Shown here one piece after another: positions 51,641-60,378 of a stretch of 64,000 nucleotides of DNA (position 1 is its first letter; the number at the start of each line of letters is the position of its first letter). The position numbers were made by a program, and so were the translations under genes. Origin of the DNA: Puniceicoccaceae bacterium 5H (GTDB taxonomy: Bacteria > Verrucomicrobiota > Verrucomicrobiia > Opitutales > Oceanipulchritudinaceae). The stretch covers positions 1 to 64,000 of the forward strand of contig WOUP01000005.1 in the NCBI GenBank assembly GCA_009772895.1. The letters are read 5' to 3'. The notes beneath the pieces were generated by a model. That model was not told the origin of the DNA and ran no database searches. It saw only the letters and a program-made list of their open reading frames with translations.

Positions 51641-52627
51641 ATGAAGTCTGTCCACTGGGCCATCGTCGGAACCGGCGAGATCGCGGGAGAGTTCGTGCAA
51701 GCCTTGCAGAGCATGCCAGACGAAGCTACCCGCTACGTAATCGTTTCCCGCAATCGCGAGCGCGCCGAGGCCTTTGCCCGCGAACACGGCTTTGCCCGGG
51801 GCGAATCCGACCTGGGGCGCGTATTGGAAGACGACGCGCTCGATGCCGTCTACGTGGCAACGCCCCACCCTGCCCATTTCGGCATCGCCAAGCAATGCCT
51901 GGAAGCTGGCAAGGCAGTGCTCTGCGAAAAACCGGTGACGCTCAATGCCAAACAGGCGCGTGAACTGGTCGACACCGCCCGCGAGCACCGCACCCTCTTC
52001 ATGGAAGCCATGAAGACACCTTTTCAGCCGGCGATCCGGCGCATGCTCGAGATCGTGCAATCCGGCATCATCGGACCGGTCCGACACCTCGAGGCCAACT
52101 TCTGCTTTCATGGCGGCAACGACCCTTCCAGCCGCTGGCTCAACCCCGAGCTCGGCGGCGGCGCGCTGCTCGATGTCGGCATCTATCCGCTCAGCCTCGC
52201 CTACGTGCTGTTGGGCAAGCCCCTGCACCTGCACCACCACGCCCACCTCGGTTCGACCGGCGTCGACGAGCGCAACGCCCTACTGCTGACCTACGGCAAC
52301 GGCGCCAGCGCGAGCCTTACCAGCGGTGTACGTGGCGGCGACGACATGAGCATCCGCGTGGCCTGTGCCGACGGGCAAATCGAGCTGCTCGACCTCGTCC
52401 GCTGGGATCCGCAGAAGCTGCGCTGGCGGCGCTACCACGAAGACTGGCAGGAGGAATCGCACCCCACCGCTGCGCACCCCCTGACCTACGAAGCCCGTGA
52501 AGTCCACCGCTGCCTGGCCGAAGGCAAGGCGGAAAGCGAAACCGTACCGTTGGTGCAGACCTTGACCGTGATGGAGCAGATGGATGCCATCCGCCAGGCG
52601 TGGGGCCTCGTTTATCCCAACGAATAA
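51641..52627 (+). CDS. Gfo/Idh/MocA family oxidoreductase
   Basis: 328 residues: N-terminal Rossmann fold (HWAIVGTGEIAGEFVQALQS), the family's CEKPVTLNAKQARELVD block with the catalytic-region Lys, and the C-terminal sheet beginning GPVRHLEANFCFHGG. It resembles dimeric dihydrodiol or xylose/1,5-anhydro-fructose dehydrogenases, which oxidise cyclic polyols with NAD(P). Its exact substrate is unclear. The stop abuts the stop of the convergent glycosyltransferase gene with no spacer. Confidence 0.9.
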   Translation: MKSVHWAIVGTGEIAGEFVQALQSMPDEATRYVIVSRNRERAEAFAREHGFARGESDLGRVLEDDALDAVYVATPHPAHFGIAKQCLEAGKAVLCEKPVTLNAKQARELVDTAREHRTLFMEAMKTPFQPAIRRMLEIVQSGIIGPVRHLEANFCFHGGNDPSSRWLNPELGGGALLDVGIYPLSLAYVLLGKPLHLHHHAHLGSTGVDERNALLLTYGNGASASLTSGVRGGDDMSIRVACADGQIELLDLVRWDPQKLRWRRYHEDWQEESHPTAAHPLTYEAREVHRCLAEGKAESETVPLVQTLTVMEQMDAIRQAWGLVYPNE

Positions 52628-53788
52628 CTACCCGCGCGCCGCTGCTTCCATCACGCGCACGAGCAGCTTCTCGTTGCGGCGGATATCGAACTCCGCCTCC
52701 AGCAACGCACGACAGGCCGCGCCCATCTGCGCCCGCTGCTCCGGCGTCTTTTCCAGCAGGGCCGCCATGCCGCGCGCCAGTGGCGCCGATTCACCTGTTG
52801 GGACAACGTAGCCGTGCAGGTCATCCACAAAACCGCGCGGGCGCCCCACGCAGTCGGTCATCACGGTCGGCAGACGAGACCCCAGCGCTTCCAGCACCGC
52901 GAGCGGAAAGCCCTCCCAGAGCGCCGAATGGACATAGCCGTCGCTGGCCTGCAGCAGCGAGGAAACGTCGTCTCGCCAACCAAGCAATTGCACGCTATCG
53001 CGCACATCCAAGTCGTCCACCATCTGCTTGAGCTCAGCCGCATAGGCTTCCTCCTCCGGTACGCCCACGCCGGCACCGCCAATCATGAGTAGCCGCGCAT
53101 GAGGGAAGCGGCGCACGAGGTCGGCCCAGGCCGGCAGGAGGTATTTCTGACCTTTTTGCTCCCCCAGGCGACCCACGCAGCTGAAGACGAAGTGTTGCGG
53201 CTCCAGCCCCAGTTCACCGCGCAACTGCTCCCGGCGCTGCGCATCTGGGGCAGGCAAGGCACTGGGGTCGATCGCATTATGCACGCATACCACCGCGCCG
53301 GGGCGAACGCCGAAGCGCCGCAAGGTTTCCGCCTCCGTCGCCGGAGACGAAGCCACCGCCAGCTGCGAGCAGCAGCGCATCGTCAGCCCATAGAGCGCGC
53401 CTTTGATCCGCCCCGCCCGACCGGGCCCGAAGTTACGCAGATTCTGCACCTGGGGCTCGTAGGGCACCCCTGCCAGCCAGGCCGCCCAACCCGAAGTCTT
53501 CACGTCTCCCTGGTTCATGCTGCTGACGACATCGATGCCGCGGCGGCGGATAAAAGCCGCGATACGCCAGACCAGCAGCGGGTTGGCCGTGGTGAGAAAG
53601 TTGCCGAAGTGGTGGACCTCGAAACCGTCTTCGCGCAGGCGATGCACGATGGAATCCCCGGTCGCGGGCGGAGGTTGCGCGACACAAATCACTTCGTGCC
53701 CGGCCTCGCGCAAGGCGCGCACATAGCGGAACCCCATGCGGCTGGCCCCGGTAAAATCACTGATCGCAAAGGTAAAGAGCACTTTCAT
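52628..53788 (-). CDS. Glycosyltransferase family 4-type
   Basis: 386 residues of a GT-B fold. The N-terminal half begins KVLFTFAISDFTGASRMGFRYVRALREAGHEV; the C-terminal half has FSCVGRLGEQKGQKYLLPAW, QLLGWRDDVSSLLQASDGYVHSALWEGFPLAVLEALGSRLP, which is the GT4 donor-site E-x7-E region. It transfers a sugar from a nucleotide donor to a surface glycan or lipid. The start at 53788 is chosen as it begins the first beta strand; 40 further codons upstream overlap the RNase R leader and show no fold. Confidence 0.9.
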   Translation of the reverse strand: MKVLFTFAISDFTGASRMGFRYVRALREAGHEVICVAQPPPATGDSIVHRLREDGFEVHHFGNFLTTANPLLVWRIAAFIRRRGIDVVSSMNQGDVKTSGWAAWLAGVPYEPQVQNLRNFGPGRAGRIKGALYGLTMRCCSQLAVASSPATEAETLRRFGVRPGAVVCVHNAIDPSALPAPDAQRREQLRGELGLEPQHFVFSCVGRLGEQKGQKYLLPAWADLVRRFPHARLLMIGGAGVGVPEEEAYAAELKQMVDDLDVRDSVQLLGWRDDVSSLLQASDGYVHSALWEGFPLAVLEALGSRLPTVMTDCVGRPRGFVDDLHGYVVPTGESAPLARGMAALLEKTPEQRAQMGAACRALLEAEFDIRRNEKLLVRVMEAAARG

Positions 53789-53897
53789 GACGCAAGCGGG
53801 AGAGAGACGCGCCGACCATGGCCCGCCGCCCAGAAGCGCGCAAGCCCGTAGTGTCGAAGTGCTTGATGGATTGCTTAAGCCGCCAACCCCGTCTACT

Positions 53898-56207
53898 ATG
53901 CTCTTCATGCTCTATCTGCCTCGCCTGCTCGAACAACTGAAGCGCAAGGATTACATCCCTCAAACCACTGACCGGCTGGCGGAAGTGCTCAACATCCCTG
54001 AAGAGGAGTATGCCGAGTTTCGCAGCGAAGTGAATCGCCACCTGCGGCAGGGCACCCTCGTCAAGCTGAAGAAGAACCGCATCTGCCTGCCGCGCGACGC
54101 CGATCTTGTGACCGGCACCATCCGCTTCCGCCAAAGCGGCTCCGCCATCATGCTGCGCGATCCCGACAGCGACGGCAAGCAACTGCCGCCCCTGCAGATC
54201 CGCGCCGAGGACACTTCGGTGGCCCTGCATGGCGACCGTGTCGTCGCCCGCCTGAATCATCGCAAGCCGCGCCGCAAGGTCCACCGCACCAAGCGCGGCG
54301 GCGCCGTCTCCGTCACGGAACCGGAAGAAGAAAGCGGGCGCGTGATCCGCATCCTCGAGCGCTCTCACCCTACGATCACCGGCACCCTGCGCCAGAGCCG
54401 TCGCTTCTGGTTCGTCATTCCCGACGAGCCCCGCATCGTGCACGACATTCTGGTGCCCGACCCCAAGGAAAGCGGCCTCGACCCCGTCCCGCAAATCGAC
54501 GACAAGGTAGTCGTACGCCTGGCCGAATGGGAAAAGGCTCACCTCTCGCCCGAGGGCGAAGTGATCGAAGTCCTCGGCAAAAGCCACACGCCCGGCGCAG
54601 AATACAAAGCCCTGCTGCATCAGTACGGCCTCAATCCGGAATTCCCGGACGAGGTGATGCGCGAAATCCGCAACTTGCCCGAAAAGGTGACCCAGCAGCA
54701 GTTGCAGGAGCGCCTCGACCTGCGCGACGAATTTGTCTTCACCATCGACCCGCAGGACGCCAAGGACTTCGACGACGCCCTGAGCGTGGAACAGGACGAT
54801 GAGGGCAACCTGACCATTGGGGTGCACATCGCCGACGTGAGCGCTTACGTAAAGCCGGGCACGGCCCTCGATACCGAGGCGCGCAACCGCGGCAACAGCA
54901 CTTACCTCGTCGGGCGCGTCATCCCGATGCTGCCGCATGCGCTCTCCAACGGCATTTGCTCGCTGGTCGAAGGCGAAGACCGCCTGACCAAGAGCGTCTT
55001 CCTCAAATACTCCCCGCGCGGCAAGCTGCTCGACACCACTTTTGCCAACACCGTCATCTTCTCGCGCAAGCGCCTGACCTATGAGCAGGCCTACGCGCTG
55101 ATGTTTGAGGACGATCTGGCCAAGATCCGCAACCTGCCCCGCCCACCCGCGCACCAGACAGGCAGCACCGGGCGCGCGCTCGACAGCCTGACTGACGACG
55201 AACTGGGCCAGATCAAGACCAAGCTGCAGCAGCTCTGGGGCGTCGCCAAGCGGCTGCGCCAAAAGCGCATGCGCACCGGCAGCCTCGACCTCGACATGCC
55301 GGAGTCCAAGATCTACGTCGACCCGGACGGTTGGGCCGACAAGATCGTGAAGATCGAGCACGACGAGAGTCACCAGCTGATCGAGGAGTTCATGCTGGCG
55401 GCCAACGAAGGCGTGGCCAAGATCATGAACAAGCGCAACATCCCGCTGATCCACCGCGTGCACGACAAACCCGACGCGGAAAAGCTGGATGAGTTGAGCG
55501 AGTATATGGAGACGGTCGGCATCTCCGCCGGCGACCTCACGGTCAAAAAGAACGTGCTCAAACTGCTGCAACAGATCAAGAATCACCCGCAGAGCTACCT
55601 GTTGCGCGTCCAGTTGCTGCGCAGCCTGAAACAGGCTCAGTATCGCGCCAGCCCGGACGGGCACTACGGCCTGGGCAAGAAGGACTACACCCACTTCACC
55701 TCGCCCATTCGACGCTACAGCGACTTGATCGTGCACCGCATCTTCGACCTCTACCTCGCCCGCAGCGGCGAGGATACGGCCCGCAAGAAGGCCGAGCAGG
55801 AGCTGCCGGTCTACAAGCCCGAGCACCTGGCCCAGATCGCCCAGCACCTCTCGCTGACGGAGCAAAACAGCACGGAGGCCGAGCGTGAGTCCAACAAGAT
55901 CAAGCTGCTCGAGTTCTTCGAGCGCCAGCTCATCCAGCCCAAGCGACAGACCTTCCCCGCCATCATCACCGACATCCGCAACCACGGCATGTTCATTGAG
56001 CTGGTGGACTCGATGGCCTTCGGCCTCATCCCCACCAGTTCGCTCACGGACGACCTCTACTCCGTCAGCCGCGATCAGGATGCGCTCGTCGGTCGCCGCA
56101 CCAAGCGCAAGTTCAAGCTCGGTCAGCGCATCGACGTCGTCACCTATCAGGTCGATCGCTTCAAGCGCCAGATCGACTTCGCCGTCGCCGGCATGCCGAC
56201 AAACTAG
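53898..56207 (+). CDS. rnr: Ribonuclease R (RNB family 3'-5' exoribonuclease)
   Basis: 769 residues. An N-terminal winged-helix and cold-shock domains precede the RNB catalytic domain (about 265-600), whose metal site is FTIDPQDAKDFDDALSVE with four Asp. TSPIRRYSDLIVHR is the classic RNB block, and a C-terminal S1 domain follows (PAIITDIRNHGMFIEL). RNase R degrades structured RNA and helps in rRNA quality control and stress. A long basic C-terminal tail as in E. coli is absent. Two ATGs nine bases apart (53898, 53907) could start the protein. It is divergent from the glycosyltransferase. Confidence 0.92.
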   Translation: MLFMLYLPRLLEQLKRKDYIPQTTDRLAEVLNIPEEEYAEFRSEVNRHLRQGTLVKLKKNRICLPRDADLVTGTIRFRQSGSAIMLRDPDSDGKQLPPLQIRAEDTSVALHGDRVVARLNHRKPRRKVHRTKRGGAVSVTEPEEESGRVIRILERSHPTITGTLRQSRRFWFVIPDEPRIVHDILVPDPKESGLDPVPQIDDKVVVRLAEWEKAHLSPEGEVIEVLGKSHTPGAEYKALLHQYGLNPEFPDEVMREIRNLPEKVTQQQLQERLDLRDEFVFTIDPQDAKDFDDALSVEQDDEGNLTIGVHIADVSAYVKPGTALDTEARNRGNSTYLVGRVIPMLPHALSNGICSLVEGEDRLTKSVFLKYSPRGKLLDTTFANTVIFSRKRLTYEQAYALMFEDDLAKIRNLPRPPAHQTGSTGRALDSLTDDELGQIKTKLQQLWGVAKRLRQKRMRTGSLDLDMPESKIYVDPDGWADKIVKIEHDESHQLIEEFMLAANEGVAKIMNKRNIPLIHRVHDKPDAEKLDELSEYMETVGISAGDLTVKKNVLKLLQQIKNHPQSYLLRVQLLRSLKQAQYRASPDGHYGLGKKDYTHFTSPIRRYSDLIVHRIFDLYLARSGEDTARKKAEQELPVYKPEHLAQIAQHLSLTEQNSTEAERESNKIKLLEFFERQLIQPKRQTFPAIITDIRNHGMFIELVDSMAFGLIPTSSLTDDLYSVSRDQDALVGRRTKRKFKLGQRIDVVTYQVDRFKRQIDFAVAGMPTN

Positions 56208-56366
56208 GCTCGCATCGTCGTGTCCTTTGAGCGAGGGGGCGCTCGCCGCAGATGGCAGGCTGCAAGGCCTTGCGGCGGCAGCCCTCCTCATCAGGGACTT
56301 AGCGCACTGGCACAGGCCATGCGATTGGGTTGGGTAGAGATAAACCTCACCAACCTGATTATTCCC

Positions 56367-56930
56367 ATGGACTACAATCTGAATGGCAAAAAGGTGGCCT
56401 GCATGGTCGCCGACGGATTTGAACAGAGCGAACTCGAAAGCCCGGTAAAGGCACTGCGCGACGCCGGGGCCACCGTCGAAATCGTATCGCCCAACCACGA
56501 CAAGGTCCGCGGTTGGGCACACGACCACTGGGACAAGGAACTGCCGGTGGACGTAGCGATCGACGATGCCGCCCCCAGCGATTACGACGCCCTGCTGCTG
56601 CCCGGCGGCGTGATCAACCCGGACACGTTGCGCACCAACCACCGAGCCGTCGCCTTTGCCCGCCAGTTTTTCCGCACGCACAAGCCGGTCGCGGCCATTT
56701 GCCACGGCCCGCAGACGCTGATCAACGCGGAAGTCGTCAGCGGTCGCAAGATGACGAGCTATCCTTCGATCAAGCAGGACCTCATCAACGCCGGCGCCAA
56801 TTGGGTCGACGAAGAGGTCGTGGTGGATCAGGGCTTCGTCACCAGCCGCAGCCCGGCCGACCTCGAGGCCTTCAACCGCAAGCTCGTCGAAGAGGTTGCC
56901 GAGGGCAAACACGCTCACCAGCACGCATAA
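56367..56930 (+). CDS. DJ-1/PfpI family protein
   Basis: 187 residues of the class I amidotransferase-like fold. The nucleophile elbow AICHGPQTL carries Cys112 and His113. Glu19 in DGFEQSELESP is the conserved acid that tunes the Cys, and LLPGGVINPD is the family's glycine loop. Members such as YhbO are reported to repair glycated proteins or act as chaperones or proteases. It starts 159 bases after RNase R, with a short GC hairpin between, and the PRC-barrel gene follows after two bases. Confidence 0.92.
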   Translation: MDYNLNGKKVACMVADGFEQSELESPVKALRDAGATVEIVSPNHDKVRGWAHDHWDKELPVDVAIDDAAPSDYDALLLPGGVINPDTLRTNHRAVAFARQFFRTHKPVAAICHGPQTLINAEVVSGRKMTSYPSIKQDLINAGANWVDEEVVVDQGFVTSRSPADLEAFNRKLVEEVAEGKHAHQHA

Positions 56931-56932
56931 TC

Positions 56933-57565
56933 ATGGCACGCCGCCTGAGTGAACTGGTGGACTTCAAGGTGGGTCGCAGCGCCGGCGAAGCATTGCCCCT
57001 GATCGACTTCCTGATCGACGAACATACACGAGACATCCGATACCTCGTGGTCGACGCCGGGAAGTGGATGCCGCAGCGCAAGGTTCTGATCGCGCCGGAC
57101 GCGATCGAAGGGGTGCGCGAAGACGAAAAGCTGCTGCAGACCTCTCTATCGCGCGACGATCTGGAAAACGGCCCCCGTTTGGACGCTGATTCGCCCCTCT
57201 CCCGCAGCGATGAGGAAAAACTCGTGAGCTATTACCAGTGGCCCATGTACTGGCAAGCGGTCGACGGTCGCGCCGTCTCCTCCCAGCCTGCGGAAACGGA
57301 GCAAGGCCTGGAGAATCGCGAGCAAGCAGCCCGCGTTGAGATGGAGGACGAGAGCGAGCGGGCGCCGTTGCGCTCCTACACCGAGATCAAGCACTACCGC
57401 CTCAAGAAACAGGGCAGCGCCTCGGGCGAACTGCAAGATGTGCTCGTGAACGACCACTGGCGCGTCAGCGGTCTCGAAGCGCAATTGCAGGGCCAGGCAC
57501 AGGTCCTTTCCGGTGATCAGCTGGCCCATATCTCGTGGGACTCCCAGGTGATCGAGGTAGCCTGA
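56933..57565 (+). CDS. PRC-barrel domain protein
   Basis: 210 residues with a PRC-barrel at the N-terminus (LSELVDFKVG, DFLIDEHTRDIRYLVVDAGKWMPQRKVLIAPDAI) and a second, weaker copy at the C-terminus (HYRLKKQGSASGELQDVLV, SWDSQVIEVA). The intervening segment is charged. The ATG lies two bases after the PfpI stop, so they are one operon. Stand-alone PRC-barrel proteins of this type are found with general-stress genes, and their role is not established. A strong terminator follows. Confidence 0.88.
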   Translation: MARRLSELVDFKVGRSAGEALPLIDFLIDEHTRDIRYLVVDAGKWMPQRKVLIAPDAIEGVREDEKLLQTSLSRDDLENGPRLDADSPLSRSDEEKLVSYYQWPMYWQAVDGRAVSSQPAETEQGLENREQAARVEMEDESERAPLRSYTEIKHYRLKKQGSASGELQDVLVNDHWRVSGLEAQLQGQAQVLSGDQLAHISWDSQVIEVA

Positions 57566-57590
57566 AGCACCCCGCCCCTTTAAAATAGCG

Positions 57591-57627
57591 AGAGCGACCG
57601 CGGAATCCCGTCCGGTCGCTCTTTTTA
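57591..57627 (+). terminator. Rho-independent terminator after PRC-barrel gene
   Basis: A 9-bp stem agagcgacc (57591-57599) / ggtcgctct (57614-57622) is followed by four more Ts. Confidence 0.9.
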
Positions 57628-57661
57628 CGTACTTGGCTAATCCTCTGCTTGGGCTCTCGGT

Positions 57662-57919
57662 CTAGAGGGTCATGCGCCGCTTGATGTCCGCCAGGCGCTG
57701 TTCGGCTTCCTCCCAGTTGCTGCGTGCGAGGCTCGGTTGCTCATGCAGAAACCGTATTGCGCGTTGCCAGGCGGCTTCGGCCCGACCGAGTTCTTCGGTC
57801 AGCTCCTGACGCGCCTCATCGCCAAGGCGGCCCATTTTCTCGCGAATGTTGCGGGTTTCGCGCGTAAAGGACTCCTTGCGCGCCTCTAGTTGTGTTTCGA
57901 GCGGTGTTTCAATAGCCAT
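57662..57919 (-). CDS. Small charged coiled-coil protein
   Basis: 85 residues, about half Glu, Arg, Ala and Leu (FTRETRNIREKMGRLGDEARQELTEELGRAEAAWQ), predicted fully helical with no membrane segment. I do not recognise a family. It may be a stress-linked small protein given its neighbours (PfpI, PRC-barrel, dodecin, Dps), but nothing in the sequence proves it. It is a single gene, convergent on the PRC-barrel terminator. Confidence 0.65.
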   Translation of the reverse strand: MAIETPLETQLEARKESFTRETRNIREKMGRLGDEARQELTEELGRAEAAWQRAIRFLHEQPSLARSNWEEAEQRLADIKRRMTL

Positions 57920-58255
57920 GTTTGTTCAAAGGGTGAAATACCCTTGGGATATGCCATTCTCGTGCCTAATCGACGGGCAAAGGTGATCGTGCCACCTGCG
58001 GGCCTTTCTGGCATTCCGTTTGGCCCGGATGGCATGCGCACTGCGCATACAGCTGCAGCCTGCACCTTCGATTTTGCAAGATTGGGGCAATTTGCATATC
58101 TTTTACGATTCCCAAACGGTGCAGGAACAGAGGTTTTCCACCGCATTCCGCCTACTAAATGGCCATGACATCGCCATTTTTGCCGGACGCGCCAGACATA
58201 CCGCTCCGCGTAAGTAAAAAAACCGTCGAGAAAAAACATCTTGGCACTGGAAATG
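57920..58255. other. Intergenic gap with no supported gene
   Basis: About 335 bases that precede both the coiled-coil gene (minus) and the short helical gene (plus). The frames here overlap each other on both strands with no family features. No promoter box or RNA was convincing. Confidence 0.4.
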
Positions 58256-58630
58256 ATTAGAAGATGGGCGATGCCAGCCACCCGACGCCATCAAGAGCCC
58301 GACGGGCAGTCCACCCGCCGCAGAGGTCAGAACGATGATCAGGCGGACTTCTGCTCTGCCTGCGAGCATGCTGCCATGCTGCTCCACTATCGGGAACTGA
58401 TTGAAAAGGCCGCCGGTACCGCCGGGATCGGCAAGCTGGCAGTCTATGCGGAGCGGCAACGCCGCAGCATGGGTCAAGCGTTGACGATGATCAGCGTCTC
58501 CAAGGGCAAGGCTCTCGAAGAGGCCTGGGGCCTTTGGCAAGACACCGCTGATGAAGCGCACCAGCAGATCTCTCTGCTCGCCCACTACATGGGCCACCCC
58601 CACGCCACCCACGAACTTTCCTATGGATAA
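58256..58630 (+). CDS. Short helical protein of unknown function, upstream of dodecin
   Basis: About 124 residues from an ATG at 58256; a later start at 58376 (84 residues) is possible. The C-terminal 85 residues are helical (LLHYRELIEKAAGTAGIGKLAVYAERQRRSM, LEEAWGLWQDTADEAHQQISLLAHYMG). The N-terminal 40 are basic and low in structure, with CSAC. I do not recognise a family. Its stop overlaps the start of the dodecin gene by eight bases, which favours it being a real coupled gene. Confidence 0.45.
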   Translation: MRRWAMPATRRHQEPDGQSTRRRGQNDDQADFCSACEHAAMLLHYRELIEKAAGTAGIGKLAVYAERQRRSMGQALTMISVSKGKALEEAWGLWQDTADEAHQQISLLAHYMGHPHATHELSYG

Positions 58631-58862
58631 TCACGTTTACAAGACGATCGAACTCACTGGAACCTCCTCCAAATCCATGGAGGATGCCGTGCAGTCCGCG
58701 ATCCGTCGAGCCAGCGAAACGATCGAAAATCTCTGCTGGTTCCAGGTCGTCGACACCCGCGGTAACATCAAGGACGGCAGCGTCCACCATTGGCAGATCG
58801 TCCTGAAAGTCGGTTTTTTGCTCAGTGACACAGCGCAGGATAAGGAAGCCCGGGTCAGATAA
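58623..58862 (+). CDS. Dodecin family flavin-binding protein
   Basis: 79 residues: NHVYKTIELTGTSSKSMEDAVQSAIRRASETIENLCWFQVVDTRG and HHWQIVLKVGFLL are the dodecin signature. The Trp in CWFQV stacks the flavin in characterised dodecins. Twelve subunits form a hollow sphere that stores or buffers FMN or lumichrome and in some bacteria CoA. The start is fixed by the family's short N-terminus. A GC hairpin follows. Confidence 0.93.
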   Translation: MDNHVYKTIELTGTSSKSMEDAVQSAIRRASETIENLCWFQVVDTRGNIKDGSVHHWQIVLKVGFLLSDTAQDKEARVR

Positions 58863-58915
58863 TCGGCGAAGGACCGAGCCCGGGTCAATCAGCAGCGACA
58901 TAGACTAGATCAAGG

Positions 58916-58953
58916 GGCCCCGCTCAGTTCGCTGGGCGGGGCCTGCTTCTTCT
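58916..58953 (+). terminator. Terminator after dodecin
   Basis: Arms ggccccgc (58916-58923) and gcggggcc (58936-58943) make an 8-bp stem, followed by a T-rich stretch (tgcttcttct). Confidence 0.75.
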
Positions 58954-59088
58954 ACAGCCGGCGCAGGCCGCCCCGCGGCCGCCTTTCCCATCACAGATAC
59001 AGATCACCTGATAGATAGAGACAGCTCAGCAAGTCGCCAGGATTAGAGTCCCGCGACCCATCCAGACCCTAACACGGTGCCATGACGA

Positions 59089-59172
59089 AAGCCCACACTG
59101 GAAAGTCTCCAGTGTGGGCTTCATCTATATTGCTGACACTCTCTTCTCGTTTCTCTGCTTCTCGTTTCTCTG
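59089..59172. repeat. 14-bp hairpin and adjacent 15-bp tandem duplication
   Basis: Arms aagcccacactgga (59089-59102) and tccagtgtgggctt (59108-59121) form a long stem with loop aagtc. It has no following T run on either strand. Then cttctcgtttctctg is repeated in tandem (59143-59157, 59158-59172). Both lie in the gap downstream of dodecin and of the convergent small membrane gene. Confidence 0.7.
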
Positions 59173-59236
59173 TAGTTGCTTTGGAGCGCTTCCCTCTGTC
59201 TCGCATTAGCGTCCAAAGCCCTAAAGTCCTCCGGGC

Positions 59237-59491
59237 TCAGGAGAACGACTGCGGGTGTTGCCGCGTCACATCATCCTTGCCCATGTCCTTCATCCGCCGC
59301 CCTTCGCGCTCACGCTTGAAGGAAGCGTAGATCAGCAGAAAGACCATACCGCCGAGCAGGCCCTTCCCGTAGAGCGGGATGCCCTCGACCGGTTGGAAAA
59401 AGGCGAAAATCACGGAAGGAACGATAAAGATCCAGGCACCCCAGAAGGAGATCCGCTCCAATCGCTTGGGTTTGTCCATGGAAGCATTCAT
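59237..59491 (-). CDS. Small two-helix membrane protein
   Basis: About 84 residues from an ATG at 59491 (another at 59479). It has two hydrophobic segments (ISFWGAWIFIVPSVIFAFF and GLLGGMVFLLIYASF) and a basic C-terminal tail. No family is recognised. It is divergent from dps and shares the gap that holds several palindromes. Confidence 0.55.
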   Translation of the reverse strand: MNASMDKPKRLERISFWGAWIFIVPSVIFAFFQPVEGIPLYGKGLLGGMVFLLIYASFKREREGRRMKDMGKDDVTRQHPQSFS

Positions 59492-59672
59492 GTAAGCAAT
59501 ATTAGCCCACCGCAGGCCAATTTGATCTTTTTTTAACGACAGGCTGAATGTCAGCAACTTACGTATTCCCCGCAATTCACCATCTGCTTCAGGTGGTTAA
59601 GTTGCAGGACATTTTCACACCAGATCCGGCACTCAGCAAGGTAGGCAAAGTGCGCTGCGTGGACCTATCAAA

Positions 59673-59803
59673 TTGCATTATGCAACTAATAGCCAGTTGC
59701 AAAATGCAAGTATCCCGATAGAATACAAGAGAGGTAAGACTGTTTTACCTTAATCATCAATAATTTGCGGATTACAACCTCTACGGGTACAGAAATTTCT
59801 GTA
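59673..59803 (+). promoter_or_regulatory. dps promoter with multiple palindromic sites
   Basis: Two copies of ttgca-N3-tgcaa occur 24 bases apart (59673-59685 and 59697-59709). A promoter candidate, ttgcaa (59697-59702) with tagaat (59719-59724), has a 16-base spacer and overlaps the second copy. Downstream are aggtaa (59732-59737) / ttacct (59745-59750) and a perfect 16-bp palindrome tacagaaatttctgta (59788-59803), eleven bases before the dps start. Confidence 0.65.
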
Positions 59804-59814
59804 TCACTCGCAAC

Positions 59815-60357
59815 ATGCAAAGCACGCACCTGCTCAACGCACCGGATAAACTAGAAGAAAACCCGATCGCCTTGCCCAAGAAAACGGCAAGCGCCCTTGC
59901 CACTCGCTTGGACGTGCTGGTGAGTTCGCTCTTTGTGCAATTTCACCTCGTGCAAAAACACCATTGGCTGGTGGAAGGCCCGCAATGGCACGATCTGCAC
60001 CTCTATCTGGAGGAAAGCTACAAGCAGATCCACGAGGACCTCGACGCCATCGCCGAGCGCCTGACCGTGCTGGGGGGCATCCCCACCAGCGGCCCGGCCG
60101 CCCAACAGGAAAAGGCGGTGACTCAGGTCGAAGCGGAAGGCTACTTCCGCATCCGCGACGGCCTGGAGCTCGAGTTGACCAACGAACAGGCACTCATCCG
60201 CTATACCCGCGAAACCATCGAGGAGGCGGACAAGATGGGCGACTACGGCACCAACCACCTGCTCAAAGGCATGCTTTTCAAGATGGAAGATCGGGCTCAC
60301 CACCTCGACCACTACATCAGCAACGACTCATTGGAGGATGGGCGCAAGCAAGGCTAA
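59815..60357 (+). CDS. dps: Dps family ferritin-like DNA-protection protein
   Basis: 180 residues of a four-helix Dps/ferritin-like fold. The ferroxidase region KHHWLVEGPQWHDLHLYLEESYKQIHEDLDAIAERLTVLGGIP carries the His, Asp and Glu ligands shared between two subunits (His50, Trp51, His62, Glu81 region). Dodecamers oxidise iron with peroxide, storing iron and protecting DNA. The N-terminal tail is short and not strongly basic, so DNA binding is unsure. The upstream gap has several palindromes and a promoter. A structured GC-rich region follows. Confidence 0.92.
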   Translation: MQSTHLLNAPDKLEENPIALPKKTASALATRLDVLVSSLFVQFHLVQKHHWLVEGPQWHDLHLYLEESYKQIHEDLDAIAERLTVLGGIPTSGPAAQQEKAVTQVEAEGYFRIRDGLELELTNEQALIRYTRETIEEADKMGDYGTNHLLKGMLFKMEDRAHHLDHYISNDSLEDGRKQG

Positions 60358-60378
60358 AGTCCAACCCCGCCGCGGCAG

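Noticed and set aside
53757-56924. 1055-codon minus-strand frame opposite RNase R and PfpI
   Set aside because: Both opposite genes carry intact active-site motifs; this frame shows none.
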